Shown one piece after another: positions 17,284-27,724 of a DNA stretch of 64,000 nucleotides (positions within the stretch are counted from its first letter, which is position 1; each line of letters starts with the position of its first letter). The stretch comes from Paenibacillus sp. BSR1-1 (GTDB taxonomy: Bacteria > Bacillota > Bacilli > Bacillales > Cytobacillaceae), in assembly GCF_030403775.1 (NCBI RefSeq), contig NZ_JAQMWQ010000007.1, positions 1-64,000 of the forward strand, given 5' to 3'. The translations under genes and the position numbers were made by a program. The notes beneath the pieces were generated by a model. It worked only from the letters and a program-made list of their open reading frames with translations, made no database searches and was not told the origin of the DNA.

Positions 17284-18195
17284 ATGAGGACTTGGCAATA
17301 CGCATTTATTGTTTTATTAGGTGGTTGCTGTTACGGAGCATTATCCACTTTTGTAAAGCTCGCTTATGCTGCAGGTTTTACGGTGGAAGTGGTGACGGGG
17401 AGTCAATACTTACTTGGTACTTTACTGATTTGGACGGTTGCACTTTTTTCGAAAAAAAAGAAATTGACACTCGGTAAAATAGGTAAACTCCTTTTATCTG
17501 GATTACCACTCGGTTTAACGGGTGTATTTTATTATCAATCACTGCAAACCCTTCATGCTTCGCTTGCGATCATTTTTTTATTTCAATTTGTCTGGATTGG
17601 CACATTTTTTGAATGGTTTTTTTATAAGAAAATACCTACCATTGGAAAAATAGTTTCAATCAGTATTCTCATCTTTGGCTCTATTCTTGCGGCTGGCGTT
17701 CTCGCAGTAGACAACGGGATGATCACATGGCAGGGGGCCATTTGGGGACTCCTATCCGCTGTATCCTATACTTCGTTTATTTTTCTTAGCGGCACGGTGG
17801 AAAGAGATCTCCCGCCTGTGCAGAAAAGCGCCATTTTTTCCACTGGCGGGATGATTACAGTTTTCATTTTGTTTCAGCCAACGGAGTTATTCCATTTACC
17901 TATTTTGATTGGGATCGCGCCGTATGGATTATTTCTTGGCTTATTAGGGGTCGCCCTGCCTCCGCTGTTATTTTCAATTGGCATGAGGTATATCGAGCCT
18001 GGACTTGGCACCATTTTAACAGCCTCTGAGCTTCCGATTGCGGTCATCTTATCGACGCTTTTCTTGGCAGAACATGTAAGCATATCCCAATGGCTCGGAG
18101 TTGTTTTGATATTAGGCGGAATTGCAGCGGGGAATGTGAATCTATCAAAAGCGAAAATAAAGTCACATTCTTTGGAAAGAGACTCTGCATCTTAA
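17284..18195 (+). CDS. EamA/DMT family transporter with long leader
   Basis: A 303-residue protein with ten helices in two EamA halves (about 5-135 and 150-290) and a polar C-terminal tail. ATG 17284 is chosen because AAAGGGGAAG lies just upstream, and because a frame opened further upstream would run through the leader terminator. The substrate is unknown. The leader hairpin suggests that expression responds to a metabolite, tRNA or protein. Confidence 0.85.
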   Translation: MRTWQYAFIVLLGGCCYGALSTFVKLAYAAGFTVEVVTGSQYLLGTLLIWTVALFSKKKKLTLGKIGKLLLSGLPLGLTGVFYYQSLQTLHASLAIIFLFQFVWIGTFFEWFFYKKIPTIGKIVSISILIFGSILAAGVLAVDNGMITWQGAIWGLLSAVSYTSFIFLSGTVERDLPPVQKSAIFSTGGMITVFILFQPTELFHLPILIGIAPYGLFLGLLGVALPPLLFSIGMRYIEPGLGTILTASELPIAVILSTLFLAEHVSISQWLGVVLILGGIAAGNVNLSKAKIKSHSLERDSAS

Positions 18196-18293
18196 TACAG
18201 TTTGTTTACAAAGTCCCCGTGCGAAGGATTCGCTCCGCTCGGAATACTTAGCGATGTCCATGCTCTGGGCACAACTTTCTGATTAAAAAAACA

Positions 18294-18339
18294 GGGTCTG
18301 CCTTCTACTATTTAATCGTAGAAGGCAGACCCTTTTGTT
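18294..18339. terminator. bidirectional terminator between convergent transporters
   Basis: A perfect 15-bp stem 18294-18308 / 18318-18332 with T-rich tails on both strands. It serves the EamA gene (+) and the MFS gene (-). Confidence 0.9.
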
Positions 18340-18360
18340 TAGTACTAACTTCCTTGCACT

Positions 18361-19626
18361 TTATGAGAGAGAACGGAGCTTTCTGATGGAAGGAAATAAA
18401 TACATCCACAGCCCGGCGACAAGGACCGTTCCAAGACCACCTATGAAGGCTGCTGGAACTGCTCCCATAAAACCTGCCAACGTGCCAGATTCAAACTCCC
18501 CCAGTTGGTTCGAGGTTCCAATAAACAAAGCATTCACCGCATTTACCCGGCCACGCATTTCATCTGGAGTTTGCAGCTGCACGAGTGAGGACCTAATGAC
18601 AACGCTGATTACGTCTGATCCACCGATAAGAAATAAGGCAACCAACGATACAATTAAATTTGTTGAAATAGCGAAAAGCATGGTAGACAATCCAAAAATG
18701 GCGAGTGCCCCAAACAATGTTAGACCATAGGCTTTCTTTAAGGGAAAATAGCCCAAAATAATTGACACGATTAGTGCCCCAACCGCTGGTGCTGTCCGCA
18801 TTAATCCCAATCCCCAAGGACCAGTATGAAGAATATCCTGCGCGAATATTGGTAAAAGGGCTGTCGCTCCGCCAAGCAAGACTGCGAAAAGATCCAATGA
18901 AATCGTTCCAAGGATGACAGGATTACGATAGACAAATACCAATCCCGATAGAATGGATCGTATTGATACCGGTTCCGCCCTTCGGACTGCTTGCTCCAAG
19001 CCCGTGATTAAATAGGTTAAGATGGCTGCAGCAAGCAATGCTGCCGTTGCGGTACTATACACGAATGCGGGTCCTAACGAAAAAAGCACTCCGCCAAGGG
19101 ACGGACCCAGGATTTGAGCTGTTTGCCCAGCCGTCGTACTTAAAGATATAGCCTGTGGGAGAATCTTTTTATGTACCAACTGCGGCAATAGGGCTGATGA
19201 AGCCGGCCCCTCGAAAGCACGGCATGCTCCGATGATCGCAGCTGCCAGCAAAATCTGTTCACGCCCCAGCCAGCCTGCATGATTTCCATAGAGAAGAAGA
19301 CCTGCCATCATGCCTTCAATGAGTAAACACCAAAAAACAATTTTTCTTCGATCAAAGCGATCTGCCACTTGCCCGACAACTAATGTGAGCAAGACCATTG
19401 GGATAAACTGAGCCAGTCCCACCAAACCGAGACTAAAAGCGTCGTGCGTCAAGTCATACATTTGCCATCCAATTGCCACGGACAACATCTGAAAAGATGT
19501 AGAGGCCAAGATGCGCGAGAACCAAAATTTTGCAAAAGATGGCTGACGGAGAATTGAATTATTTAACTGAAGCAAATATATGTCACGCCCTTTTCGAAAA
19601 TAACTACAATAATACTTTAGGAACAC
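18361..19626 (-). CDS. MFS_3 (EntS-like) family transporter
   Basis: Up to 421 residues, about 12 helices. 'GLVGLAQFIPMVLLTLVVGQVADRFDRRKIV' (helices 2-3 and loop motif) and 'DVISVVIRSSLVQLQTPDEMRGRVNAVN' are typical of the enterobactin-exporter EntS/YkuC branch of the MFS. No siderophore genes are near. The start is uncertain: ATG 19626 gives a long charged N-terminus, while an in-frame TTG at 19575 follows AAAAGGG by 12 nt and is closer to family length. Confidence 0.82.
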   Translation of the reverse strand: MFLKYYCSYFRKGRDIYLLQLNNSILRQPSFAKFWFSRILASTSFQMLSVAIGWQMYDLTHDAFSLGLVGLAQFIPMVLLTLVVGQVADRFDRRKIVFWCLLIEGMMAGLLLYGNHAGWLGREQILLAAAIIGACRAFEGPASSALLPQLVHKKILPQAISLSTTAGQTAQILGPSLGGVLFSLGPAFVYSTATAALLAAAILTYLITGLEQAVRRAEPVSIRSILSGLVFVYRNPVILGTISLDLFAVLLGGATALLPIFAQDILHTGPWGLGLMRTAPAVGALIVSIILGYFPLKKAYGLTLFGALAIFGLSTMLFAISTNLIVSLVALFLIGGSDVISVVIRSSLVQLQTPDEMRGRVNAVNALFIGTSNQLGEFESGTLAGFMGAVPAAFIGGLGTVLVAGLWMYLFPSIRKLRSLS

Positions 19627-19674
19627 GAAATATTATACTATTTTCGGCTCTCCTAGTTAAGAAATCTGACTTAG

Positions 19675-19986
19675 ATCAAATGTAAGATTCGCTGTGTTTC
19701 CTTCACAATGAACGTTGAGTTTAGATATTGTACTCAGTGGGAACTTTGACTCCTTCAGAGTGACTGCTGAAAAGCTGAAATTGTATCCGGCGGGCACTCT
19801 GACTCCTCCTCAGTGACCGCTGTCTTCTGAAATTGTACTCGGCAGGCACTCTGACTCCTCCACAGTGACCGCTGTCTTCTGAAATTGTACTCGGCAGGCG
19901 CTCTGGCTCCTTCACAATGACCTCTGACACTTTAAATTGTATCCGGCGGGCACTTTGGCTCCTTCACAGTAACCGCAATCTTAAAA
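19675..19986. repeat. tandem array of about 52-bp units (array 1)
   Basis: Units start at 19727, 19780, 19832, 19884 and 19936 (spacings 53, 52, 52, 52), each opening with ATTGTA(C/T)(T/C)C. A degenerate sixth unit precedes them from about 19675, recognisable by TCCTTCACAATGA. Units are 70-90% alike by eye. The array fills much of the 525-bp gap between two divergent MFS genes. Because 52 is not a multiple of three, it is not a coding repeat. Confidence 0.85.
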
Positions 19987-20042
19987 ATTGCACTTAAATC
20001 TTTATAAAACACTTGATTACCAAAGGTAATTCAATTATCATC

Positions 20043-20130
20043 TAATTAGATATCTATTAAAGTAGTTTTCAGGTGTCCAGGTGCACCGTATTTTTTTACC
20101 TTACTAATTAGATAAACATAAAATTAGATA
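20043..20130 (+). promoter_or_regulatory. three WAATTAGATA sites before the MFS gene
   Basis: TAATTAGATA occurs at 20043-20052 and 20105-20114, and AAATTAGATA at 20121-20130, just before the ribosome binding site of the gene at 20152. They resemble repeated repressor half-sites; the protein is unknown. Confidence 0.45.
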
Positions 20131-20151
20131 AATATTAAAGAAGGTGATGGA

Positions 20152-21375
20152 ATGTTACTGGGACAAGAAAAACAATATAGAAAACTATTTCTCGCCGGAG
20201 TCGTAAACGGAATTGGCGACCGCTTTAGTTCTGTTGCTGTATTAGCAATGCTGCTGCAGTTAACAGGCTCAGGCTTTGCGGTGGGCATCACACTGGCCAT
20301 CCGGCTGATACCGTTTGTCATCTTTGGACCAATTGGCGGCAGGCTTGCTGACCGCTTTCCTAGAAAATTGATATTGATCGCAACCGACTTAATTCGGATT
20401 ATATTTGCCTTAACCTTCTTGTTGGTGGACAGCAAAGAAGATCTTTGGATTGTTTATGTAAGCTCCTTTCTTTTAGCCGCAGGAGAAGCCATTTATGCCC
20501 CGGCAAGAAAATCAGCCATACCGCTGCTGGTAAAAAAAGAGCAGCTCATGAAAGTGAACAGTTTGGAACAAGTCTTAATTGGCATTGTATTAATAGGCGG
20601 CGCTTTTTCTGGAGGAATCGTGGCCTTTATTTTTGGTCCCCATATTACCTTTTGGTTCAATGCGCTCTCCTTTTTAGGCGCAGCAGCGGTCATCTCGACC
20701 ATTGCGTTCCCAGAGCATAAACAGGATACGGATGGAAAGCTTCTCGAAAAAGAATCGCCTTGGTTCGTGTTTAAGAAAGTCATTAGCCTGTCGGTTCCCG
20801 TTCAAATCCTATTAATCTGCGAAGTATTAATTGCTTTCATGAATGGTATCGATAACATTCTTATCAGCGTGTATGCTGTTAATGAGTATCACCTTGGAGA
20901 TGTCGGTGTTGGGCTGTTCTATGGGGGATTGGGGATTGGCCTGGTGTTAAGCTACTCCGTGGCGAATCGGTTACGAAAAAATTTTTTAGTCACTGGCCTA
21001 CTCTGTTTAATGCTTGAAGGAACGTTTCTATTATTATTAAGTTGGACCCATTTCGTTGTTTTTGCGTTTCTCTTGTTTTGTGGTGTGGCATTTATGTCTG
21101 GCATTGGGAATGCCAGTTTTGACACCGTTCTAATGAAAGAGATTCCTGAGGAGCATCATGGAACGATGTTTGGACTATTGGCAACAATCGGTAACACGAT
21201 TTTGGGTATTTCCATGTTTTTAGCTGGATTTGCACTGCATTATCTTTTACCGCGTTCTTTAGGGTTGATTGGCGGTGCTGCCTATATTCTTATTGCTATT
21301 TTCCTTCTTGCCTCTATTTCTACAAAAGCCTATCGGAAGAGGAGAATATCTCAAAAGGATATGACTTCAGTTTAA
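20152..21375 (+). CDS. MFS transporter (MFS_3-like)
   Basis: A 407-residue, roughly 12-helix protein. 'RLIPFVIFGPIGGRLADRFPRKLILIATDLIR' is the loop 2-3 motif and 'GIGNASFDTVLMKEIPEEHHGTMFGLL' matches the second-half signature of macrolide/EntS-like exporters. ATG 20152 is preceded by AAGAAGGTGATGG. It is transcribed away from the other MFS_3 gene across array 1. The likely role is export of a lipophilic compound, with the substrate unknown. Confidence 0.83.
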   Translation: MLLGQEKQYRKLFLAGVVNGIGDRFSSVAVLAMLLQLTGSGFAVGITLAIRLIPFVIFGPIGGRLADRFPRKLILIATDLIRIIFALTFLLVDSKEDLWIVYVSSFLLAAGEAIYAPARKSAIPLLVKKEQLMKVNSLEQVLIGIVLIGGAFSGGIVAFIFGPHITFWFNALSFLGAAAVISTIAFPEHKQDTDGKLLEKESPWFVFKKVISLSVPVQILLICEVLIAFMNGIDNILISVYAVNEYHLGDVGVGLFYGGLGIGLVLSYSVANRLRKNFLVTGLLCLMLEGTFLLLLSWTHFVVFAFLLFCGVAFMSGIGNASFDTVLMKEIPEEHHGTMFGLLATIGNTILGISMFLAGFALHYLLPRSLGLIGGAAYILIAIFLLASISTKAYRKRRISQKDMTSV

Positions 21376-21408
21376 ATATATGTATGACTCGGATTTCCCC
21401 CCTTCTTT

Positions 21409-21432
21409 AGCCCCCAAAAAGGGGCTTTTTTT
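21409..21432 (+). terminator. terminator after the MFS gene
   Basis: Six-bp GC stem AGCCCC/GGGGCT with a 6-nt loop and a seven-T tail. Confidence 0.85.
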
Positions 21433-21581
21433 AGGTTTAGTCAGTAATCTTAAAATAAATTTTTCCAAGTGTACAAATAGTGACAAAGTTCGACTTAAAA
21501 AACTAGTAGAATAGTATTTATCATGTAATAATAGAGTAATATAATTGTAATAATCTTTGGTTGTAAGACCTAAAGTTTTAA

Positions 21582-21609
21582 AACGGTGGGCAGGCAGCTG
21601 GATCACCGT
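21582..21609 (+). promoter_or_regulatory. hairpin just before the L,D-transpeptidase ribosome binding site
   Basis: AACGGTG and CACCGTT arms (about 21582-21609) enclose a GC-rich loop immediately upstream of GGGAGG. It could modulate translation initiation; no riboswitch family is recognised. Confidence 0.35.
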
Positions 21610-21626
21610 TGCGGGAGGGAATTTTT

Positions 21627-23075
21627 TTGGAAAGTGCATTAAATCAATCAGTAGAAGAATTGGGTAAACGTCAGAGCAGCTCAAAGAAAGGTTTTGCCAA
21701 CTGGAAGTTCATAACAACAGGTGTCATCATTATTATTGCAATCATAATAGCGGCAATCAGCTATTATCAGGCAAAACACTTTAACGCCAATATCAAGATT
21801 AATGGCACAAAGGTCGGGGGACTAACGGCTGAGCAAGCCCTTAAAAAATTAAAAACTTCCGTATTAAAAAACGTAGTCTATGTCGGACAACAGCAAATTT
21901 TAGATGGAAACGATACAGAAATGAAATTTACGAGTTCAGATCTCTCTGAAGTCAAAAAATTATTAAAAGACCAGCAGAGCTTTTTTCCTTCTTCAAAAGC
22001 AAAGAGTTTTTCATTAATGCCAGGCACTTTGGATAAGTACCGCAGCGAAACTATGAAAAAACAAGTGGAAGAAAAACTTATTTCTATGAATAAAACCTTA
22101 AAAGCTCCGAAAGATGCAGAGGTTCATTTGGAACAGGGTAAAATCGCTGTCTCAAAAAGCAGCAGCGGTGAGCAGTATGATGTTGCCAGCCTTTTAAAAG
22201 CCTATGAGAAGCATTTATATACGAGTGAAATCCGTCTTTCACCTATATTTATGCAGCCAATCAAAGAGGACAGCCAGGTTATCAAAAATGAACAGAAAAA
22301 GCTTCAGGGAATCCTTGCCCAGACGGTTGAATATAAGGTACAGGATAAAGTTCATGCGTTAAAAGCCAGCGAACTAATTAAAACTGCCTCTGTGTCAAAA
22401 GACATGAAGGTGACCATTGACCCAAGCGATATTAACAAGAAAATTGCCGAAATTAATAGTACTCAATCCACATTAAATAAAAATTTCTCCTTTAAGACCC
22501 ATTCAGGCAAAGTCGTTTCGGTTAAAGGACAAGGGTATGGCTGGGCATTAGATGTGGACAAAGAATCAGCATTGGTTCAGGCCGCTTTTGAAAAAGGCGA
22601 GAAAGCCGTTACGGCTTCCAATGTTATCGGCCATGGCTGGAAAGGTGAAGGCTACGGTTTTGACACGTTAACGAACAATGGCATTGGCGATACGTATGCT
22701 GAAGTATCCATTGCCGAGCAGCGTATTTGGATTTACAAAAATGGGAAATTAGCCATCACAACAAATGTCGTAACCGGCAAACACAGTACTGGTAATGATA
22801 CTTCAAAAGGAGTATGGTATATTCTCTATAAACGTACACCAGCCATACTAACGGGCAGAGAACTTGGTGGAAAACCTAGTTATCAAGTACAAGTTAATTA
22901 TTGGGCTCCTTTTACGAATGATGGGCAAGGATTCCACGATGCCAGCTTTCGGTCAAACTGGGCAAGCAATGCCTATCTAGCAGCAGGATCGCATGGCTGT
23001 GTCAATACACCGGTAGATGCTATGAAAACCGTGTATGAGAATCTAAGCACGTACGAGCCGGTAGTCATCTATTAA
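21627..23075 (+). CDS. membrane-anchored L,D-transpeptidase (YkuD domain)
   Basis: A 482-residue cell-wall enzyme. A single N-terminal helix (about 24-46) anchors it. Two PG_binding_4-type modules follow (roughly 60-175 and 195-315). The YkuD domain ends with the catalytic 'GSHGCVNTP' (Cys near residue 458, His two residues before it). L,D-transpeptidases make 3-3 peptidoglycan cross-links with a cysteine nucleophile. TTG 21627 is chosen because GGGAGG lies about 9 nt upstream; an in-frame TTG at 21609 overlaps the hairpin. Confidence 0.9.
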   Translation: MESALNQSVEELGKRQSSSKKGFANWKFITTGVIIIIAIIIAAISYYQAKHFNANIKINGTKVGGLTAEQALKKLKTSVLKNVVYVGQQQILDGNDTEMKFTSSDLSEVKKLLKDQQSFFPSSKAKSFSLMPGTLDKYRSETMKKQVEEKLISMNKTLKAPKDAEVHLEQGKIAVSKSSSGEQYDVASLLKAYEKHLYTSEIRLSPIFMQPIKEDSQVIKNEQKKLQGILAQTVEYKVQDKVHALKASELIKTASVSKDMKVTIDPSDINKKIAEINSTQSTLNKNFSFKTHSGKVVSVKGQGYGWALDVDKESALVQAAFEKGEKAVTASNVIGHGWKGEGYGFDTLTNNGIGDTYAEVSIAEQRIWIYKNGKLAITTNVVTGKHSTGNDTSKGVWYILYKRTPAILTGRELGGKPSYQVQVNYWAPFTNDGQGFHDASFRSNWASNAYLAAGSHGCVNTPVDAMKTVYENLSTYEPVVIY

Positions 23076-23080
23076 AATAT

Positions 23081-23117
23081 AAAACAGGAAATCGATAATG
23101 ATTTCCTGTTTTTTGTT
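23081..23117. terminator. bidirectional terminator between the transpeptidase and Lrp genes
   Basis: Thirteen-bp stem 23081-23093 / 23100-23112 with a 6-nt loop and a T-tail on the plus strand. Confidence 0.9.
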
Positions 23118-23127
23118 TTATGACTTA

Positions 23128-23571
23128 TTAAAAAGTAGCTGTCAACGTATTCTGCTGTTTGATCTCTTGAATGGATAGATTTAAACTATAGTTCCCATGC
23201 TCGAGAAGTTTATTAAGAAACAGATTCAGTTGATCTTGGGATTTAACGATTACTTTTAAATGGTAACATCCTTTCCCTGATATTCTGTGTGCTTCCACTA
23301 CCTCATTTCGCTCTTTAATAAATTGGATAAACGAATCATGATTGGCCGTTTTCATATGAATGATGACAAACGCAGTAAACATGAGCCCTAATTTCATTTC
23401 ATCGACTATGAGGGAGTAGGCTTTAATGACGCCGCTTTCTTCAAGTTTTTTAATACGATTCCCCACTGCCTGTCCAGTCATATGAATTTTTCCTCCAAGG
23501 TCTTTCCATTGAATACGTGAATTTTCGGTTAATAATCGGAGGATTTGAAAATCAATTTGATCGAGTTCCAT
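23128..23571 (-). CDS. Lrp/AsnC family transcriptional regulator
   Basis: A 147-residue regulator: AsnC-type helix-turn-helix (about 3-60, 'LDQIDFQILRLLTENSRIQWKDLGGKIHMTGQAVGNRIKKLEESGVI') and the RAM/AsnC ligand domain (about 65-140). ATG 23571 is preferred because AAAGGA is 6 nt upstream. It is divergent from the isochorismatase-like gene and may regulate it. Confidence 0.9.
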   Translation of the reverse strand: MELDQIDFQILRLLTENSRIQWKDLGGKIHMTGQAVGNRIKKLEESGVIKAYSLIVDEMKLGLMFTAFVIIHMKTANHDSFIQFIKERNEVVEAHRISGKGCYHLKVIVKSQDQLNLFLNKLLEHGNYSLNLSIQEIKQQNTLTATF

Positions 23572-23688
23572 ATAGATTCCTTTCACCATGAAATTATTTT
23601 GGATAATAGTGTTTCATCAAAGTATCGATTAAAATCAAGAGATTATCTATGATATTATTATAATCAATTTTTGATGGGGTGGAAAAAA

Positions 23689-24261
23689 ATGAGAACAGCT
23701 TTAATCTTAGTTGATATTCAAAATGATTACTTTCCAAATGGAAAAATGGAATTAAGCAATCCAAGAAAAGCAGCTGTTAATGCAGGTAAAATCCTTGATT
23801 GGTTCAGACAGAAGAATCATCCTATTTTTCATATTCAGCATATCTCAATTCAAGAAGGAGCAACCTTCTTTCTTCCAGACACAGATGGGGCCAAAATAAA
23901 TGAAGCGGTTTTACCGTTACAGCATGAAAGTGTTATCGTAAAACATAGACCCAACAGCTTTTTCAAGACAGAATTAGAAAACAAATTAAGAGAAAATGGA
24001 GTCACTAAGCTTGTGATTTGTGGAATGATGACGCATATGTGCATTGATGCCACGGTCAGGGCTGCAAGGGACCTAGGTTTTGAAGTTACGCTTATTGAAG
24101 ATGCATGCACGACAAGGGACTTATCTTATCAAGAACAGAAAGTGCCGGCTGATCAGGTTCATTATGCGTTTATCAGTGCACTTAACGGAATTTATGCTCA
24201 TGTCATTTCGGCCGAGGATTTCCTGCAGCAGGAAGCTAACACTATTCTGAAAAACAACTAA
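23689..24261 (+). CDS. isochorismatase-like cysteine hydrolase
   Basis: A 190-residue single-domain hydrolase. The triad is visible as Asp in 'LILVDIQNDYF', Lys in 'VIVKHRPNSFF' and Cys in 'GMMTHMCIDATVRAA', with a cis-peptide-type 'ICGMMTH' before the Cys. Family members hydrolyse amides (nicotinamide, ureidoacrylate, carbamoylsarcosine) or isochorismate. ATG 23689 has GGGGTGG 6-7 nt upstream. It is a single gene divergent from the Lrp regulator. Confidence 0.88.
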   Translation: MRTALILVDIQNDYFPNGKMELSNPRKAAVNAGKILDWFRQKNHPIFHIQHISIQEGATFFLPDTDGAKINEAVLPLQHESVIVKHRPNSFFKTELENKLRENGVTKLVICGMMTHMCIDATVRAARDLGFEVTLIEDACTTRDLSYQEQKVPADQVHYAFISALNGIYAHVISAEDFLQQEANTILKNN

Positions 24262-24267
24262 TAATAA

Positions 24268-24302
24268 AGGGAGATTGTTTTAAAAACGATCTCCCTTTTT
24301 AT
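24268..24302. terminator. bidirectional terminator
   Basis: AAAGGGAGAT/ATCTCCCTTT stem with a loop of about 13 nt. It serves the hydrolase (+) and the MFS gene (-). Confidence 0.85.
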
Positions 24303-25565
24303 TTAAGATAAATGGATATTGGTTTTATGTTCTGAATCCTGACGCTTTTCCTTAATAGAAATCACTCCAATCAAGCCAATCATGGAGAAGATTACTGGGG
24401 TGAAAAAACCGAAGTAGTATCCATCACTAATACTGCCTGAAGCAGACTGAGAATGATCCAATACATTTCCAAAGATGCTTGGAAGCAGTACAGCACTTAG
24501 AAAACCACCGGTATTCGCAACCCCAGAGACAATGCCAGATTCTATTATCGGAAAAGATTGACGAACGACAGCAAACGTTAACGCACTTGCACCATACCCA
24601 AAGCCTATGATAAAGAAAAGCATATGGAGAACAAAAAGAGGCGGATTCCCTTTAAATAATAGAAAGCTAGACCAACTCAATAACATAATGAAATGGACAA
24701 TGACATAGGGACGTTTAATGGTTTCTAACCGACTTGAAATCCAGCTGGTTAGGGGAGCACCTATTAGGGCCCCGATCAGACCAATCATAATAAGCTGACT
24801 CGCACCGGAACGTGTCATCCCATACACATTCATCCCATAGGGAACTGCCCAGGAACTGATAAATCCTACATACGCGCCGACAACCCCAAAGTGACAAAGG
24901 AATAAAGCCCAGGCCTGCCGATTCGAAAATATCCTTTGCAATAACTCGAACGTTTTTTCACGTTGTATTTCATTTTTTACAAATGCCGATTCGTTTGTTT
25001 TTTTTAACAGGACAAAATAAAGGAGAATGCCACAAAAACATAATAATAGTCCCGCTGAAAAAAAGGCTGCCCTCCAACCAAGCAAATCAATCCATTCGGA
25101 GAAAGGGACTGTCGCCAATAGGAACCCAAGGCTTCCTGTCATTCCAGCCAGACCAATTAATCGAACAAATTCCTTTGCATTAAACCATTGGCTCATTATT
25201 AACACCATATTGACCCAGATGGTTGCATCACCAGTCCCAGTCAATATTCTGGCAAAAAACAGGACAAATTCATTAGTACCTAAACTATAAATGATTGTGC
25301 CAATGCCTGTAAGTGTTGCACCTGCTATTAGAAAAAAATTGGGGCCATAACGATCAGCCAAAATACCCATCGGAATTTGCAAACCAGTGTATACAAAAAA
25401 TTGCATACTTGTCAGCATCCCAATCGTTGAAGCTGTTACATGAAAATCACTCATTACTTGGTCCGTAATCAATCCCGGTGCGGTCCGTTGACTCGACATT
25501 AACAAATAAGTGAACAATACCGAAGCAAATACAACCCATCTAAATTGGCTATTTTGTTTGTCCAA
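24303..25565 (-). CDS. MFS transporter
   Basis: A 420-residue, 12-helix protein. 'SSQRTAPGLITDQVMSDFHVTASTIGMLTSMQFFVYTGLQIPMGILADRYG' is typical of the ACS/NarK-like uptake side of the MFS rather than of drug pumps. The start is TTG 25565 with AGGAGT 9 nt upstream. It is a single gene; the substrate is unknown. Confidence 0.83.
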   Translation of the reverse strand: MDKQNSQFRWVVFASVLFTYLLMSSQRTAPGLITDQVMSDFHVTASTIGMLTSMQFFVYTGLQIPMGILADRYGPNFFLIAGATLTGIGTIIYSLGTNEFVLFFARILTGTGDATIWVNMVLIMSQWFNAKEFVRLIGLAGMTGSLGFLLATVPFSEWIDLLGWRAAFFSAGLLLCFCGILLYFVLLKKTNESAFVKNEIQREKTFELLQRIFSNRQAWALFLCHFGVVGAYVGFISSWAVPYGMNVYGMTRSGASQLIMIGLIGALIGAPLTSWISSRLETIKRPYVIVHFIMLLSWSSFLLFKGNPPLFVLHMLFFIIGFGYGASALTFAVVRQSFPIIESGIVSGVANTGGFLSAVLLPSIFGNVLDHSQSASGSISDGYYFGFFTPVIFSMIGLIGVISIKEKRQDSEHKTNIHLS

Positions 25566-25722
25566 TGTTCTTTACTCCTGTTAACTTTTACACTATATAT
25601 ATGATTTTCCTGTAATGATAGTAATAAATTTTCTGTCAACAGCAATTTCATTTTCCAAAAAATTGTAAATAAATGCTAATTTTATAATATAATAATTATA
25701 ATAAGCTTTTGGAGGTATCATA

Positions 25723-25881
25723 ATGATTTGGTTATATATACTGCTGCCTGTCATTATATTAGGCGGAATTGCTATTTATTTTGATAAAAGATCTGGGTCG
25801 AATCCGCCGGATGAAGTGCAACTTAGGGGAAAAATAAAAGAATATCCTCCAGAAAACAACCACAACTCTTATGGACCATGA
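25723..25881 (+). CDS. small membrane protein, 52 residues
   Basis: A short gene supported by a perfect GGAGG (25711-25715) 7 nt before the ATG. One N-terminal helix (MIWLYILLPVIILGGIAIYF) is followed by a charged, proline- and asparagine-rich tail with 'KRSGSNPPDEVQ' and 'NNHNSYGP'. This is a typical layout for a small bitopic membrane protein with a cytoplasmic tail. I do not recognise the family. Confidence 0.7.
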   Translation: MIWLYILLPVIILGGIAIYFDKRSGSNPPDEVQLRGKIKEYPPENNHNSYGP

Positions 25882-25940
25882 ATAGATATTAAAAAAAGGA
25901 ATTATCATATGAACAATTCCTTTTCTTACATTAATAAGAT

Positions 25941-26195
25941 CTTGGGGACAAATCTAGTTTAATAATCAACAGAAATGTCCTCAATAGGGCTTCTTGGGGA
26001 CAAATCTAGTTTAAAAACCAATAGAAATGTCCTCAATAGGGCTTCTTGGGGACAAATTTAGTTTAAAAATCAATAGAAATGTCCTTAATAAGGCTTCTTG
26101 GGGACAAATCTTGTTTAAAAATCAGCAGAAATGTCCTCAATAGGGCTTCTTGAGGACAAAACTAGTTTAATAATCAACAGAAATGTCCTCAATTG
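25941..26195. repeat. tandem array of 52-bp units (array 2, TGRGGACA/TGTCCTCA type)
   Basis: Five units begin at 25941, 25993, 26045, 26097 and 26149, exactly 52 bp apart; the last is cut short. Each has TG(G/A)GGACA and, 33 bp later, its inverted partner TGTCCTCA, then a GGCTT block. The units are 85-95% alike by eye. The array fills the gap between the small membrane protein and the xylanase terminator. Confidence 0.92.
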
Positions 26196-26242
26196 GAAAA
26201 CGGCTCAGCTTCTGATTTCTTTCCTAAGATAAGGAAACTATT

Positions 26243-26279
26243 AAAAAATCAGCTCCAAAACCTCAGAGCTGATTTTTTT
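26243..26279 (-). terminator. terminator after the xylanase gene
   Basis: A perfect 13-bp stem 26243-26255 / 26266-26278 with A/T ends on both sides, directly after the stop at 26283. Confidence 0.9.
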
Positions 26280-26282
26280 ATC

Positions 26283-27581
<1,299 letters not shown>

Positions 27582-27724
27582 TCTGACAAACTAATAATCT
27601 CCTAGCTTCTAGTCCCCAATTGTAACCATTCCAATACACTCGTCCAAAGTATGTTCTGAAGCATCATGATTCGAGGTATTTGATATCGATCACTCTGGTT
27701 GGTACTAATGCCTCTTCCTAATTC

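Noticed and set aside
19721..19930. A 69-residue minus-strand frame across array 1
   Set aside because: It runs through tandem 52-bp units whose length is not a multiple of three and has no ribosome binding site, so it is a by-product of the repeat.
21433..21626. A c-di-AMP (ydaO) or similar riboswitch before the L,D-transpeptidase
   Set aside because: Such leaders are known for cell-wall genes, but only a short hairpin next to the ribosome binding site is present and the conserved riboswitch core was not seen.
25941..26195. CRISPR array
   Set aside because: Units are tandem and nearly identical over the whole 52 bp, with no unique spacers and no cas genes in the window. The same holds for the arrays at 19675-19986 and 44869-45078.
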